Below are positions 51,031-61,047 of a stretch of 64,000 nt of DNA, one piece after another; the first letter of the stretch is position 1; the number at the start of each line of letters is the position of its first letter. The stretch is from the NCBI RefSeq assembly GCF_008124765.1, contig NZ_VNHS01000009.1:1-64000 (forward strand), in the 5' to 3' direction. Under the pieces are notes generated by a model. It searched no databases. It was given only the letters and a program-made list of their open reading frames with translations, and was not told the DNA's origin. Source of the stretch: Paenibacillus methanolicus. Its GTDB lineage: Bacteria; Bacillota; Bacilli; Paenibacillales; Paenibacillaceae. Made by a program: the position numbers and the translations under genes.

Positions 51031-51936
51031 ATGGCTAGGTGGGGAAGGCGAGGATGGCGCAGCAGACGGGTGAAGCGGGGCAAGCTGGGATTGCCGCGCC
51101 TTGGGCGCAAACAATTTTGGCTGATCATGCTTGCGCTTGCCGCGGTGCTGCTCTTTCAATTCTTTGTATTCGTGGAGCGCAACCTGAAGGGACCGCTCAT
51201 GAATGTCGCCACGATTCGGGTGAAGCAGGTCGCGACGCAGGCGATTAATAAAGCGATCACCGAGCAGGTGGCGGGCGGGACGGAGACGGAGAAGCTGATC
51301 GACTGGAAAATGAACGCAGCCGGGAAAACGTCCGGTTTCATGATCAACTATGCCGAGCATATGCGGATTCGGTCGGAGACGACGCAGACGGTGCAAGATA
51401 CGCTCGGCGAGCTGGGCGAAATTCCGGAGCACATCCCTGTCGGCCAAGCGCTAGGCAGCGCAATTATCGCGTCCTTCGGCCCGAGGGTGCCGGTGAAATT
51501 CGAACCGCTCGGCTCGGTTAAGGTCGATTTATTTACTCGGCAGAAGGAAGCGGGCATCAATAATATTCTCGTCGAAGTGTATATGCGGATCATCGCGGAA
51601 GTTTCGATTATCATTCCGTTCGACACGAAGCCGGAGATGGTCGAGACCGAGATTCCAATCTCGTATCTGCTCGTCGTGGGCGATGTGCCGATGTATTATT
51701 ACGACAACAAGGGCAATCCGGTCGGCGACTCGGCCCAAGGGGCGCCGAGCATTACGCTACCTTCCGGCAATGCCGACGGCGTCACGACGACGGTGCCGGA
51801 ACTTTCGGACGAGGAGCTGGACGCACAATCGGTCGAAGACGAAGCGGGAGCGGGCGAAGACGCGCAACCGGACGATGCCCACGCGCAGGAAGAAGATGCT
51901 TCCACCGAGAGCCCGACCGACGGGGGAGCGGAGTAA
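51031..51936 (+). CDS. yunB: Sporulation protein YunB
   Basis: About 301 aa. Short basic N-terminus, one membrane segment (FWLIMLALAAVLLFQFFVF), then a domain outside the membrane. The family blocks are VATQAINKAITEQVAG, IPVGQALGSAIIASFGPRVP, VKFEPLGSVKVDL, GINNILVEVYMRI and VTIIIPF-like IAEVSIIIPFDTK. An acidic low-complexity tail (after residue 245) is longer than in Bacillus. In B. subtilis it belongs to the sigma-E regulon. Start ATG 51031 (AAAGGGG upstream) preferred; ATG 51010 possible. Confidence 0.88.
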   Translation: MARWGRRGWRSRRVKRGKLGLPRLGRKQFWLIMLALAAVLLFQFFVFVERNLKGPLMNVATIRVKQVATQAINKAITEQVAGGTETEKLIDWKMNAAGKTSGFMINYAEHMRIRSETTQTVQDTLGELGEIPEHIPVGQALGSAIIASFGPRVPVKFEPLGSVKVDLFTRQKEAGINNILVEVYMRIIAEVSIIIPFDTKPEMVETEIPISYLLVVGDVPMYYYDNKGNPVGDSAQGAPSITLPSGNADGVTTTVPELSDEELDAQSVEDEAGAGEDAQPDDAHAQEEDASTESPTDGGAE

Positions 51937-52001
51937 GGCAGGCGGCAAGATGAATCGGTAGGGTATGGTTATTACGCGATTATTCTAAGCAGCAAGCTAA
52001 G

Positions 52002-52041
52002 AGGCGCAGCCCGGCGTATTCGCGCCGGATTGCGCCTTTTT
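52002..52041 (+). terminator. Terminator of yunB
   Basis: AGGCGCAGCCCGGCG ... CGCCGGATTGCGCC with TTTTT; long GC-rich stem. Confidence 0.9.
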
Positions 52042-52065
52042 GCATTGCGGGGGCCACAGCCAATA

Positions 52066-53157
52066 TTATTTTTTCTTGCGCAGACGCCGGGCTTCTTCCT
52101 TCTCCCACCGGTGGAGCAGCGGGTAAGGGTCGAACGACCATTCGATTAGCCCCCGGTCGCGGTAGACCCCGTAATGGAGATGCGGCGGGAATTTCCCTGA
52201 CGTGCCGGGCTTGCCGTAGCCGGAGCTACCGACCCAACCCAGCGTCTGGCCGGGCTTGACGACGGTGCCGACCTGCACCGATTTATCGTAACCGGACAGA
52301 TGGGCGTAATAGTGGTAAATGTTGTTCAGATCGCGTACGCCGATGCGCCAGCCGCCATAAGGGTTCCACCCTTTCGTTTCGACGATGCCGTATGTCGTGC
52401 TGCGTACCGGTAATCCATGATCGGCGAAAATATCGGTCCCTTCGTGGATCCGGTAGCCGCCCCAGCTGCGCTTGGTACCCCATGTGCCCCGGTAGGAGTA
52501 GTGGCTGCCGATCGGGAGCGGGAAGGCGTGTCCGTCCAAATCGAGCTTGCCGTACGTCTCGTAGATTTTGGCGAATTGGCCGATTCGCTGAACGGCTCTC
52601 GTATTGTGGTAGAACTGCCATAAAGCGATCGCGAAATCATCGTCGGACGGTCCGAATTGCATCATGTGGCTAGCGACCGCGTACAGCAAGTCCGCGTCGC
52701 TCGTCCGCTTGGCCAGCCCGTCGCCGTCGCCGTCCTTGCCGAGCCCATTGAACCATCGGATCGTGGCGGGCAGTTCATCTTCGATATTCGGGTTCATGGC
52801 GCCGGCCCAATCCGCGTCGGACATGTAAATGCCGATCCATTGGCCGAGCTGACCGCGCGACTTCGGTCTGGCTTTCGTGATGGTGCGCTCGTACTGGTCG
52901 ATAGCGGCTAGTCTGTACCACGGAATATGGGTCGCCGCGCCCATCCATTCGTACAACTCGCGGCGTTTCTCGAACGGGTCGGCCGCTTCCTGCGCGACGC
53001 CGCCGCTATGGGCAGGGACCGGGGCCGCGACGGAACGCTCGGCCGGCGCGCGATTCACCTGGGGCTGGGGCTCTCCCGCCCAGGCCTGGGCGTTCGTCCA
53101 GGGCAGCAGGCAGAGCGCGCAGACCGCCGCCGTCAACCGGAACCGATTGCTTTTCAA
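52066..53157 (-). CDS. M23-family metallopeptidase (secreted, LytM-type)
   Basis: 363 aa. Signal peptide FRLTAAVCALCLLPWTNAQA-WA, a helical domain of about 170 residues (LGQWIGIYMSDADWAG, GLGKDGDGDGL), then an M23 domain at the C-terminus with zinc ligands in HEGTDIFA and PPHLHYGVY. Cleaves peptidoglycan cross-bridges or is a degenerate regulator; ligands look intact. I prefer TTG 53157 because the alternative GTG 53169 lies inside the ribosome site AGGAGGTGA. Confidence 0.88.
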   Translation of the reverse strand: MKSNRFRLTAAVCALCLLPWTNAQAWAGEPQPQVNRAPAERSVAAPVPAHSGGVAQEAADPFEKRRELYEWMGAATHIPWYRLAAIDQYERTITKARPKSRGQLGQWIGIYMSDADWAGAMNPNIEDELPATIRWFNGLGKDGDGDGLAKRTSDADLLYAVASHMMQFGPSDDDFAIALWQFYHNTRAVQRIGQFAKIYETYGKLDLDGHAFPLPIGSHYSYRGTWGTKRSWGGYRIHEGTDIFADHGLPVRSTTYGIVETKGWNPYGGWRIGVRDLNNIYHYYAHLSGYDKSVQVGTVVKPGQTLGWVGSSGYGKPGTSGKFPPHLHYGVYRDRGLIEWSFDPYPLLHRWEKEEARRLRKKK

Positions 53158-53298
53158 AACGAGAGTCACCTCCTGGCTGCGAAAATGGAGTCAATTCATC
53201 ATGCATGAGGATAGTCGATAGCATTTGCAATCAGCCGTTTTTTATCCGAAAACGAAAACGAAGACAGGCCAGAAGCGGCGCCGGCGATGGGCGCGCTT

Positions 53299-54879
53299 CT
53301 AGCCTTCGTCTACCAGGACGTATTGGTTGCGTCCTTTATGTTTGGCCGCGTACATGGCGGTATCCGCGAGCCGGAGCACGGCTTCGGGATCGTCGTAATT
53401 GACGGCGGTCCGGCTTAGGCCAATGCTTGCCGTGACCTGATGAGGGATGCCGGAGCGCTCGGATGGCTCATTGAACCGATCAAGCAGCTGCTGGGCGGAT
53501 CGGCACGCCGCCGCGACATCCAGACGAGCGGGGAACAGCACCGCGAATTCGTCGCCGCCGAGCCTTGCGATGCACGCATCCGCCGGGACGGCTTCGCGAA
53601 GGAAGCCCGCGACGCGCGCGAGCAGGTCATCGCCGGCCGCGTGTCCGAGCGTATCGTTCACCGACTTGAAATGATCCAGGTCGATCAGCATGACGGTAAT
53701 GGCCTCCGCGTCCATTGCGCTCTGTTGTACGGCGACAAGCGTCTCGTAGAACCGGCGGCGGTTGGCCAAACCGGTCAACGGATCGTTATAGGCCAGCACG
53801 GAGAGCATGTCTTCGTGCTTTTTTTGCACCGTGATGTCCTTGACGATCCAATAGGTCAGCAATTGGCCTTCCGCTTCGATGTAGGTCGTATGCACCTCGA
53901 GCGTGCGCTCGGCCTGACGGTAATTCTCGATGACGAGCTCTTGTTGGATCTTCCGGCGTTTCGCGTAGGCTTCGCCTAACCGCGCATAGGTTTGCGGGTC
54001 GAGCTTGATGTACCGAGCCGGATTTTTGCCCATCCATTGCTCTTTGGCAAAGCTGTTCATACCTAGGATACGAAGAAACTCCTCGTTAGCCTGCAGCATC
54101 CGGTTCTGCTCGTCAAGCAGCACGATGCCGAGCATGGAATTGTCGAACAGAATCTCGTACCGTTTGGAGGCGGTCGCCAGAAAGCCATGATTCATCACCA
54201 CGTAGCGGATGAACAGAGCGAAGAATATGGCCGCGTACGCCGACGCGGTGGCGTTCGGCAGGAACGGCAGCCATTCGCTGGCCGATTGGCGGGTGAGGAA
54301 CGCGAGAATCAGCCATGCGCTCGATACCAGGGCTCCGTACAGGATGAGCCGCAGCCGCTTCAACTCCAGCTTGGCGTCGCCATGGTGTCGGTTTGCGCGG
54401 ATCGCTCTTATAAGGAAGAACAATAAACCCGTTAACGTGTAGGCTGCCATACCGGTGACATACCAGTGAAAACCGCTGCCGAACACCCCTTGCCGCCAAT
54501 ACGCGCCTTGTTCTATTTGCAGCTGCACCCAGGAAGGGAACAGCCATAGCACGAACGGTCCGCTAAGCGGGATGCCCACTAACAGCAATCTTATAGGGAG
54601 CGCGGTCGGCGTACGTCCGAGTTGGCTGAAGAACAGCAAAGCGGCCGACATTATGACAAAACCCGAAGGCAGCATCACATATCGAATGAGCGGCTCCGCT
54701 TCCGGATAGGGCACGATATTCGAGAGGAATTGTCCAAGGAACATAGCGCTCACGCTAAGCAGCAGCATCGACGTGGACCGATGAAGTCCGTTATGTTTAT
54801 CGCGCGTGTAAATTTCCACCGCCATATAGAACAGGAACAGAAACGGCGGCAGCTGAAACAGATACGGCCATACCGTCAT
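53299..54879 (-). CDS. Membrane diguanylate cyclase with PAS domain
   Basis: 526 aa. Seven hydrophobic segments over residues 1-220 (7TM histidine-kinase-like sensory part), a PAS domain about 235-350 (YEILFDNSMLGIVLLDEQNR, YWIVKDITVQKK), and a GGDEF domain about 360-526 with intact active site RLGGDEFAVLF. No RxxD inhibitory site lies at the expected distance before GGDEF, so product feedback may be absent. It makes c-di-GMP, while the HD-GYP protein 5 kb upstream would degrade it. ATG 54879 with GGAG about 11 bases upstream. Confidence 0.9.
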   Translation of the reverse strand: MTVWPYLFQLPPFLFLFYMAVEIYTRDKHNGLHRSTSMLLLSVSAMFLGQFLSNIVPYPEAEPLIRYVMLPSGFVIMSAALLFFSQLGRTPTALPIRLLLVGIPLSGPFVLWLFPSWVQLQIEQGAYWRQGVFGSGFHWYVTGMAAYTLTGLLFFLIRAIRANRHHGDAKLELKRLRLILYGALVSSAWLILAFLTRQSASEWLPFLPNATASAYAAIFFALFIRYVVMNHGFLATASKRYEILFDNSMLGIVLLDEQNRMLQANEEFLRILGMNSFAKEQWMGKNPARYIKLDPQTYARLGEAYAKRRKIQQELVIENYRQAERTLEVHTTYIEAEGQLLTYWIVKDITVQKKHEDMLSVLAYNDPLTGLANRRRFYETLVAVQQSAMDAEAITVMLIDLDHFKSVNDTLGHAAGDDLLARVAGFLREAVPADACIARLGGDEFAVLFPARLDVAAACRSAQQLLDRFNEPSERSGIPHQVTASIGLSRTAVNYDDPEAVLRLADTAMYAAKHKGRNQYVLVDEG

Positions 54880-55026
54880 CCATGATCATCTCCAAATTCG
54901 GGGGTACAGGTAAAGCGTGTTCACAAATGATATCATAGACCTATGCGGAAAGGTGCTTTCGCATCTGGAAACGACGCCAGGGAGTTAAAGAGTATTGCGT
55001 CAGCGCCTGCAATGCCAAATCTATCT

Positions 55027-55056
55027 TTGCGCTGGAGGCCTTCGCTACCTTATAAT
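55027..55056 (+). promoter_or_regulatory. Predicted promoter of lipA
   Basis: TTGCGC, 18-base spacer, TATAAT. Confidence 0.45.
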
Positions 55057-55096
55057 AAAACGATGGAACAACCACGTAATGGACAAGAAAGCGGGT

Positions 55097-56002
55097 ATGA
55101 CAATGAAGACGAAACAGCAGGCGTTACCTAAGCCGGACTGGCTTCGGATCAAACTTACGACCGGCGGCAACTATGCCGAGATTAAAGATATGATGGGCTC
55201 CAAAAAACTGCATACCGTATGCGAAGAAGCGCGTTGTCCGAACATTTACGAATGCTGGGCGAACCGGACCGCAACGTTCATGATTCTGGGCGATATTTGC
55301 ACGCGCGCTTGCCGCTTCTGCGCGGTGAAGACCGGCATGCCGACGGAGCTGGACTTGGAAGAGCCGAAGCGCGTCGCCGAAGCGGCCGAGCAGATGGGGC
55401 TTCGCCATTGCGTCGTCACCTCCGTCGCGCGCGACGACCTGAAGGACGGGGGCGCGATGATTTTCGCCGAGACGGTGAAGGCGATCCGCGCGCGCTTGCC
55501 GTTATGCAGCGTGGAAGTGTTGATTCCCGACTTCATGGGAAGCGAAGAATCGCTGCGCGTCGTCATGGATGCGAACCCGAATATACTTAACCACAATATC
55601 GAGACCGTGGCGCGGATGTCGGACCGGGTGCGCGCCAAGGCGAAGTACCCGCGCTCGCTCGAACTGTTGAAACGGGCAAAGCAAATGAAGCCGGACATTC
55701 CGACCAAGTCCAGCATTATGCTCGGCGTGGGCGAGACGTATGAAGAAATTTTGCAGGCGATGGACGATTTGCGCGCGGCGGACGTCGATATTCTGACGCT
55801 GGGCCAATACCTGCAGCCGACGCCGAACCATATGCCGATCGTGCGCTACGTCCACCCGGACGAGTTCGCCAAGCTGAAGGAAGAGGGCTTGAAGCGCGGC
55901 TTCAGCCACGTGGAATCGGGACCCCTCGTCCGCAGCTCGTATCATGCGCATGAACAGGTCAAGTCGGCAAGCGAAGCCAAGGCCCAGGCGGCTACCCTGT
56001 AA
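55097..56002 (+). CDS. lipA: Lipoyl synthase
   Basis: 301 aa radical SAM enzyme that inserts two sulfurs into octanoyl groups of lipoyl domains. Auxiliary-cluster motif [14 protein letters not shown] (Cx4Cx5C) and radical SAM motif CTRACRFC are both present. The C-terminal RSSYHAHEQ contains the RSSY motif. Possible starts are ATG 55079, 55097 and 55103; ribosome sites are weak, and 55097 agrees best with relatives. Confidence 0.95.
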   Translation: MTMKTKQQALPKPDWLRIKLTTGGNYAEIKDMMGSKKLHTVCEEARCPNIYECWANRTATFMILGDICTRACRFCAVKTGMPTELDLEEPKRVAEAAEQMGLRHCVVTSVARDDLKDGGAMIFAETVKAIRARLPLCSVEVLIPDFMGSEESLRVVMDANPNILNHNIETVARMSDRVRAKAKYPRSLELLKRAKQMKPDIPTKSSIMLGVGETYEEILQAMDDLRAADVDILTLGQYLQPTPNHMPIVRYVHPDEFAKLKEEGLKRGFSHVESGPLVRSSYHAHEQVKSASEAKAQAATL

Positions 56003-56021
56003 GAAGGAGTGACGAACAGCA

Positions 56022-56912
56022 TTGATCCATATCGGCGGCAGAACCTATGAATTGGTTTACGATCACAAGAACGGATGGAATCCCGAGGCGTTCCGCAACC
56101 GGTACAGCGACGTGCTGGAGCGTTACGATTACGTCATCGGGGATTGGGGCTATAATCAGCTAAGGCTGAAAGGCTTCTTCCGAGACACGCATCCGAAAGT
56201 AACGGCCGGCAGCTCGTTCGCGAGCATGTCCGACTATATTAACGAATACTGCAATTTCGGCTGCGCGTATTTCGTGCTGCAGAAGCAGACCGGCGCGAAG
56301 CGCGAGGGCGAGAGCGAAGGCGACATCTATCTCGACGAGATCGATATGTCGGAGCGGTTGACGGGCACGGGAGATAACGCGGAATCGGCGTATCGTCAAG
56401 CGGTGCCGGCAGCGGCGGCTCAGACGGCAGCCGCATCCGAGGGCGGCGAAGCGCCAGCGCCGGTAAGACGGGAGCATGCGAGAGGGCCGCGCGGACCGCG
56501 AAACGATCACCGCCGCGACGGGCACCGCTCGTCGTATGCGAACCGACGGGACCAAGACCGCGATCAGGATCGCGGCGGCGAACAAGGATCGGCATCGGAA
56601 CGCGGAGAGTCCGGCGTTCGTCCCGAGCGGGCGAATGAAGGGCGCAAGCCTTATAATAAGGATCGCGACCGCTCGCGCGGAGATCGCGAGCACAACCGCC
56701 AGCAAGGCGGGCACAGCTCGGGCGGCGACCGCAGCGGCGGCGGAGATCGTCCGCGGCAGAAGCGGCAGCATTTCCCCTCCAAGGCGCCGGTCGCGGCCGC
56801 GTCCGAAGGCCAGCAACCGCGCAGCCGCGACAACGCGGGCGGACCGAAGCCAAGTCCCAATGCGAATGCGAATGCAAACTCGAACGCGAACGCGAACAAG
56901 AGCGACGCCTAG
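56022..56912 (+). CDS. yutD: YutD-family protein with long low-complexity C-terminal tail
   Basis: 296 aa. Residues 1-105 are a YutD domain (RTYELVYDHKNGWNPEAFRN, YDYVIGDWGYNQLRLKGF, MSDYINEYCNFGCAYFVL). Bacillus YutD ends there; the remaining ~190 residues are Arg/Asp/Gly-rich repeats (RRDGHR, RDQDRDQDRGG) and an Asn-Ala repeat near the end (PNANANANSNANANK). The tail has RGG-like composition and may be disordered and bind RNA, but this is inference. Start is TTG 56022 with AAGGAGTGA upstream. Confidence 0.85.
   Translation: MIHIGGRTYELVYDHKNGWNPEAFRNRYSDVLERYDYVIGDWGYNQLRLKGFFRDTHPKVTAGSSFASMSDYINEYCNFGCAYFVLQKQTGAKREGESEGDIYLDEIDMSERLTGTGDNAESAYRQAVPAAAAQTAAASEGGEAPAPVRREHARGPRGPRNDHRRDGHRSSYANRRDQDRDQDRGGEQGSASERGESGVRPERANEGRKPYNKDRDRSRGDREHNRQQGGHSSGGDRSGGGDRPRQKRQHFPSKAPVAAASEGQQPRSRDNAGGPKPSPNANANANSNANANKSDA
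56858..56900 (+). repeat. Hexanucleotide repeats in yutD tail
   Basis: Repeats of GCGAAT and close variants encode the Asn-Ala series; the array may change length by slippage. Confidence 0.6.
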
Positions 56913-56916
56913 TCGA

Positions 56917-56967
56917 CAACAAAAGCCATCCGGCCCCTATTGCGGGCAGCGGATGGCTTTTGTTGAT
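56917..56967 (+). terminator. Terminator of yutD operon, bidirectional
   Basis: AACAAAAGCCATCCG pairs with CGGATGGCTTTTGTT; lies between convergent genes and is A/T-flanked on both sides. Confidence 0.9.
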
Positions 56968-57005
56968 TTTGCTAGAAGGGGGCCAGTCGATGGGCGAGCT
57001 CGCGA

Positions 57006-58763
57006 TTAGTCGAGATGCTGCACCCGATATAAGCGAGCATAAGCGCCATCCGCCTGCATCAGTTCATCGTGCGTGCCTTGTTCGATAATGGCGCCGTGCT
57101 CGAGTACGACGATTCGATCCGCATGCGTAATCGTGGACAGCCGATGCGCGACGATGAGCGTAGTTCGGTTATGGGCGAGCTCCCCGAGCGAGGCTTGGAT
57201 CGCGTGTTCGGATTCCAGGTCCAGCGCGGACGTCGCTTCATCGAGTACGAGGATGGCCGGATCCTTGAGGAACACGCGGGCGATGGCGATCCGCTGCTTC
57301 TGCCCGCCGGACAGCTTCACCCCGCGTTCGCCGATCTCGGTGTCGTAGCCCGCCGACAATCCTTCGATGAACGCATGCGCGCTCGCTTGGACGGCGGCTG
57401 CTCGAATGTCCTCGTCCGAGGCGTCCGGCCGACCGAGTCGGATGTTATCGCGAACGGTGCCGCTGAATAGGATGTTATCCTGCAGCACCATGCCGATTTG
57501 GCCGCGAAGACTGCTCTGCGTCACGGTCCGAATATCGCGTCCGTCAATGGAGACGACGCCTTCCTGGACGTCGTAGAAGCGGGCGAGCAGGCTGACGATC
57601 GAGGATTTGCCGCCCCCGCTCATGCCGACGAGCGCGAACGTATGTCCGGCTGGGATATGAAGATTGATGTCGCGAAGCACCCTAGCTCCGTCGTCCAAGT
57701 ATCGGAACGACACGTCGCGGAACTCAATGTCTCCTCTTACGCGGGCGAGCGGCTCGGCGCCTGGCCGATCCTTGATTTCGGGCTCCTCCTCGAGCAATTC
57801 CACGACCCGTTCAAGCGAAGCGGACGCTTGCGTCAGCTCGGTCGAAGCGTTCACGAGTCTGCGCAGCGGGGAATAGAGGCGGTCGAGATAGCCGTAGAAG
57901 GCTACGAAGCCCCCGAGCGACAGGTAATTCATTGCCACGAGATAGCCCCCATAAGCGAGCACGAGCAGCGGCGCGATCTCCGTCAGCGTATTCACGATCG
58001 ATTGCGTGAGCGCGTTCCAGCGGGTCAGGGCGAGCGCGCGATCCAGGAACGCGCGGTTGCGTCGCCGGAACTGCTCCTCCTCGTAGGATTCCAGCGTGAA
58101 GCTCTTGACGACCGGGATGCCGTTCACGTGTTCGCCTAGATACCCCTGCATCTCCGCCAGCGCCTGGCTTCTGGCGCGCGAGTATTCGCGCAGCCGGCGG
58201 TACAGCTTCTTGACGGCCACGCCGTAGAAGGGGAGCACGGCGATCGAGACCAACGTGAGCGTCGCATCCATATGAAACATGACCGCCAGCGCCAGGATGA
58301 GCGTGAAGATGTCCAGCCAGACGTTCATCAAGCCCGTTTCGACGAGCGACTTCGTCTGTTCGGCATCGTTGATGATCCGGGAGATGATCTCGCCGGATTT
58401 ACGGTTTTGGTAGAACCGCAGCGACAGCCGCTGCAGATGGCTCTGCAGCCGGGTGCGCAGGTCGAACAGAATGCGGCTGGTCGTCATTTGGGCAAAATAT
58501 TGGCGGAAATATTCGATCGGATAGCGGAGGACGACGAAGACGAAGAAGGCGACCGCGATCGCCTTCATCAACCGGGCGGCCTTCTCCTCCGGCGCTTGAC
58601 CCGATAACAGAATATCGTCGATTACGTATTTCAGGAAAAGCGGGAACGCAAGCGGAATCGCGAACTTCAAGGCCCCTATAAGCAGCGTCAGGCCGATCAG
58701 CCACTTATAAGGCTTCACGACCTGTAGATATACGGTAAATGGGGTAGACTCGCGCCTTTTCAT
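57006..58763 (-). CDS. ABC exporter, fused membrane and ATP-binding domains (MsbA/BmrA-like)
   Basis: 585 aa. Six-helix membrane domain (about 15-310) and one ATPase domain with Walker A GMSGGGKSS, signature LSGGQKQRIAIAR, and Walker B ILVLDEATSALD. Start ATG 58763 shares its A with the stop TAA of the NAD kinase gene (TAATG). Half-transporters of this type work as homodimers that export lipids or drugs; the substrate is unknown. Confidence 0.93.
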   Translation of the reverse strand: MKRRESTPFTVYLQVVKPYKWLIGLTLLIGALKFAIPLAFPLFLKYVIDDILLSGQAPEEKAARLMKAIAVAFFVFVVLRYPIEYFRQYFAQMTTSRILFDLRTRLQSHLQRLSLRFYQNRKSGEIISRIINDAEQTKSLVETGLMNVWLDIFTLILALAVMFHMDATLTLVSIAVLPFYGVAVKKLYRRLREYSRARSQALAEMQGYLGEHVNGIPVVKSFTLESYEEEQFRRRNRAFLDRALALTRWNALTQSIVNTLTEIAPLLVLAYGGYLVAMNYLSLGGFVAFYGYLDRLYSPLRRLVNASTELTQASASLERVVELLEEEPEIKDRPGAEPLARVRGDIEFRDVSFRYLDDGARVLRDINLHIPAGHTFALVGMSGGGKSSIVSLLARFYDVQEGVVSIDGRDIRTVTQSSLRGQIGMVLQDNILFSGTVRDNIRLGRPDASDEDIRAAAVQASAHAFIEGLSAGYDTEIGERGVKLSGGQKQRIAIARVFLKDPAILVLDEATSALDLESEHAIQASLGELAHNRTTLIVAHRLSTITHADRIVVLEHGAIIEQGTHDELMQADGAYARLYRVQHLD

Positions 58764-59560
58764 TATTTCACGTCGTAGCCGAGGAACGCTTCTCGGACCC
58801 TTGTCCAGAACGGGAACGGTCGGTACCGGGCGAAGCTGATCTTGTGCGCGGCCACGCTGCATCTAATGGAGCGGATATCCGAGCTCATCATGTTGATATG
58901 GTCGAACGAGAGCTGTAGACGCTGCTGCTTGCGCGAGATGATATCGCAATGGTGATGCTGGGGCAGTATCGCGGACGAGCCCAGCGTCCGGTATACCCGG
59001 TTATTAATGGACGCGATCTCCGCGATCTGGATCGCTTCCAGCGACGGGTGAATGATTGCGCCGCCCAAGCTTTTGTTGTAGGCGGTGCTGCCCGATGGCG
59101 TCGAGACGACGATGCCGTCGCCGCGGAACATCTCGAACAGTTCGTCGTTAATATCGATCTGCGCGACGAGCGTGCCGTCCACGCCTTTGATCGTGAATTC
59201 GTTCAGCACGAGACGGTTCACGATTCCCTCCGCCGTGTCTAGTTCGATCTGCGCGAGCGGATAGCGGATGATGCGGGGCGCGGCCTCCGTCATCATGCGC
59301 ACGAGCTCCTCTAGCTCGTCTGCTTTCCAATCGGCGAAAAAACCGAGATGGCCGGTATGGACGCCCACGAAGGCAACCTCGGCGATTCGGTCGCTGTAGG
59401 AATGGAACGCCTGCAGCAGCGTGCCGTCGCCGCCGATGGAGATGACCATCTCAGGTGCCTTCTCGTTCAGCGTCATGCCGCTTGCGCCAGCCAGCTCATG
59501 AAAACGCGCCGCCAGCTGCTTCGACAGCTGATCGCCTCTGTCCACTACGACGTAATTCAA
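58763..59560 (-). CDS. nadK: NAD kinase
   Basis: 265 aa. Catalytic motif ISIGGDGTLLQAF (GGDGT at 43-47), conserved FVGVHTGHLGFF, and STPSGSTAYNKSLGG. Makes NADP from NAD. Start is TTG 59560 with GGAAGGGG ten bases upstream; the nearby ATG at 59567 is out of frame. Translationally coupled to the ABC exporter gene. Confidence 0.95.
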   Translation of the reverse strand: MNYVVVDRGDQLSKQLAARFHELAGASGMTLNEKAPEMVISIGGDGTLLQAFHSYSDRIAEVAFVGVHTGHLGFFADWKADELEELVRMMTEAAPRIIRYPLAQIELDTAEGIVNRLVLNEFTIKGVDGTLVAQIDINDELFEMFRGDGIVVSTPSGSTAYNKSLGGAIIHPSLEAIQIAEIASINNRVYRTLGSSAILPQHHHCDIISRKQQRLQLSFDHINMMSSDIRSIRCSVAAHKISFARYRPFPFWTRVREAFLGYDVK

Positions 59561-59626
59561 AGCCCATTAGCCCCTTCCGGTCGGATATTACCTCGATCAT
59601 AGCGGAAAATGCCGGCAAACACAACG

Positions 59627-60703
59627 TTAGCCGGCCGGGCCGAGATAGCTCCACAGCGCATATACCAAGAGGGCGGCTAGGCAGCCATGCGCGAGTCTGG
59701 CGATCAAGAAAGGCTTATATCGCAGGGCTGTCCGGCTGAGAAGACTGACGACCTGCGCATGGACCGATAGGCCTCCCCAGGAGAGAATGAAGGCCGCGAT
59801 CGCCGTTTGATGGAGGAGTCCGCTGCCGGCGGCCGCGCCTGCCGTCTTGGCGCCAAGCGTCACTTCGAACAGGCCGTTCACGACCGCCTCGGCCAGCGCC
59901 GCCGGCATGCCGACCGCATGCATGAAGGCACTGATCCCCGAAGCGATAGCGTGCAGCAGACCGATGCTTGTGGCGAGCTCCATGACCACGGAGAAGAATA
60001 CGACGAGCCCGCCGACGACGACCATCAGCTTGAGCGCGGATTGTACGGCATCCTGGAGCAGCGCGCCGACCGGACGTCCGTCTAGCAGGCGAGCGCGGTG
60101 CATGGCGGTGAAGGCTTGGGCCATGCGCGGTCTGCTGCGGGATTCGGAGCCGGCCTCGCGCACCGGGGTGCCCGTCTCCCGGCGGTCGTGAAACCGCATC
60201 AGCAGGCCGATAATCATCGCGCCGCCATAGTGCGCCGCGGCCAGCACCGGGGCGAGCGCGGCGTTGTGGAAGAAACCGACCGATACGGCGCCGATCAGGA
60301 AAATCGGGTCGGACGTCGTCGTGATCGCGACCAAACGTTCCCCCTCGGCACGGGAAATAAGACGCTGATCCCATAGCTGCGAGGTGAGCCGCGCGCCGAC
60401 CGGATAGCCGGAAGCAAAGCCCATGGCGAATACGAACGCTCCGCTGCCGGGAATCCGGAAGAGCGGACGCATGAGCGGGTCGAGCAGGGTGCCGAAGAAA
60501 TGGACAATGCCGAATCCGATCAGCACCTCGGAGATGACGAAGAACGGGAACAACGCCGGGAACAGCACCTCCCACCAAATCGACAGCCCCCGTACCGCGG
60601 CTTGCAGCGAAGCGGAAGGAAAGGCGGCCAGCAGAAGCGCCAAGAGGACGGCGGTCCAGGCGGGGATGACTTGAGGACGAAACAGAAAGCGGACATGCTG
60701 CAC
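59627..60703 (-). CDS. ylbJ: Sporulation integral membrane protein YlbJ
   Basis: 358 aa, about eight membrane segments, with two nucleoside-recognition-type repeats: LFPALFPFFVISEVLIGFG and GFASGYPVGARLTSQLW, then ALKLMVVVGGLVVFFSVVM. In B. subtilis ylbJ is a sporulation gene. Start GTG 60703 has GGAGGG seven bases upstream; the frame extends to GTG 60718. Confidence 0.88.
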   Translation of the reverse strand: MQHVRFLFRPQVIPAWTAVLLALLLAAFPSASLQAAVRGLSIWWEVLFPALFPFFVISEVLIGFGIVHFFGTLLDPLMRPLFRIPGSGAFVFAMGFASGYPVGARLTSQLWDQRLISRAEGERLVAITTTSDPIFLIGAVSVGFFHNAALAPVLAAAHYGGAMIIGLLMRFHDRRETGTPVREAGSESRSRPRMAQAFTAMHRARLLDGRPVGALLQDAVQSALKLMVVVGGLVVFFSVVMELATSIGLLHAIASGISAFMHAVGMPAALAEAVVNGLFEVTLGAKTAGAAAGSGLLHQTAIAAFILSWGGLSVHAQVVSLLSRTALRYKPFLIARLAHGCLAALLVYALWSYLGPAG

Positions 60704-60919
60704 GGAAAGTCCCTCCACATCGGGTATTGGCGTACAAGCCGAGGCGAGTCTCTATCGTTATATGCGGGGAGCGGGACAATCCATGACAATTGTGAACCGA
60801 AGCAGGCATAAAATTCAATAAAATTGGGTAAAATGAAAGTAGTAAACGCTTGCAAAAAGTGCTGTTATTTCGCCATGTTTGTGGTAAAATATTGATACAA
60901 CCAAACGTTGGGGTGATGA

Positions 60920-61015
60920 ATGATGAGTTTTGTTGCAGGCATCCTCGTTTGCGCTTTCGTATATGTCATCCGCGAGTCGCTGTTAGCGCCGGGCGAAGAG
61001 GACTACGAGAGCTAG
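60920..61015 (+). CDS. Very small membrane protein (31 aa)
   Basis: MMSFVAGILVCAFVYVIRES then a short acidic tail LLAPGEEDYES. One hydrophobic helix. GGGGTGATG lies upstream, and a strong terminator starts 33 bases after the stop. The gene therefore looks like a short independent transcript. No family recognised. Confidence 0.5.
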   Translation: MMSFVAGILVCAFVYVIRESLLAPGEEDYES

Positions 61016-61047
61016 TCAATTATGACCGAAGTACCATATAGTCGCAG

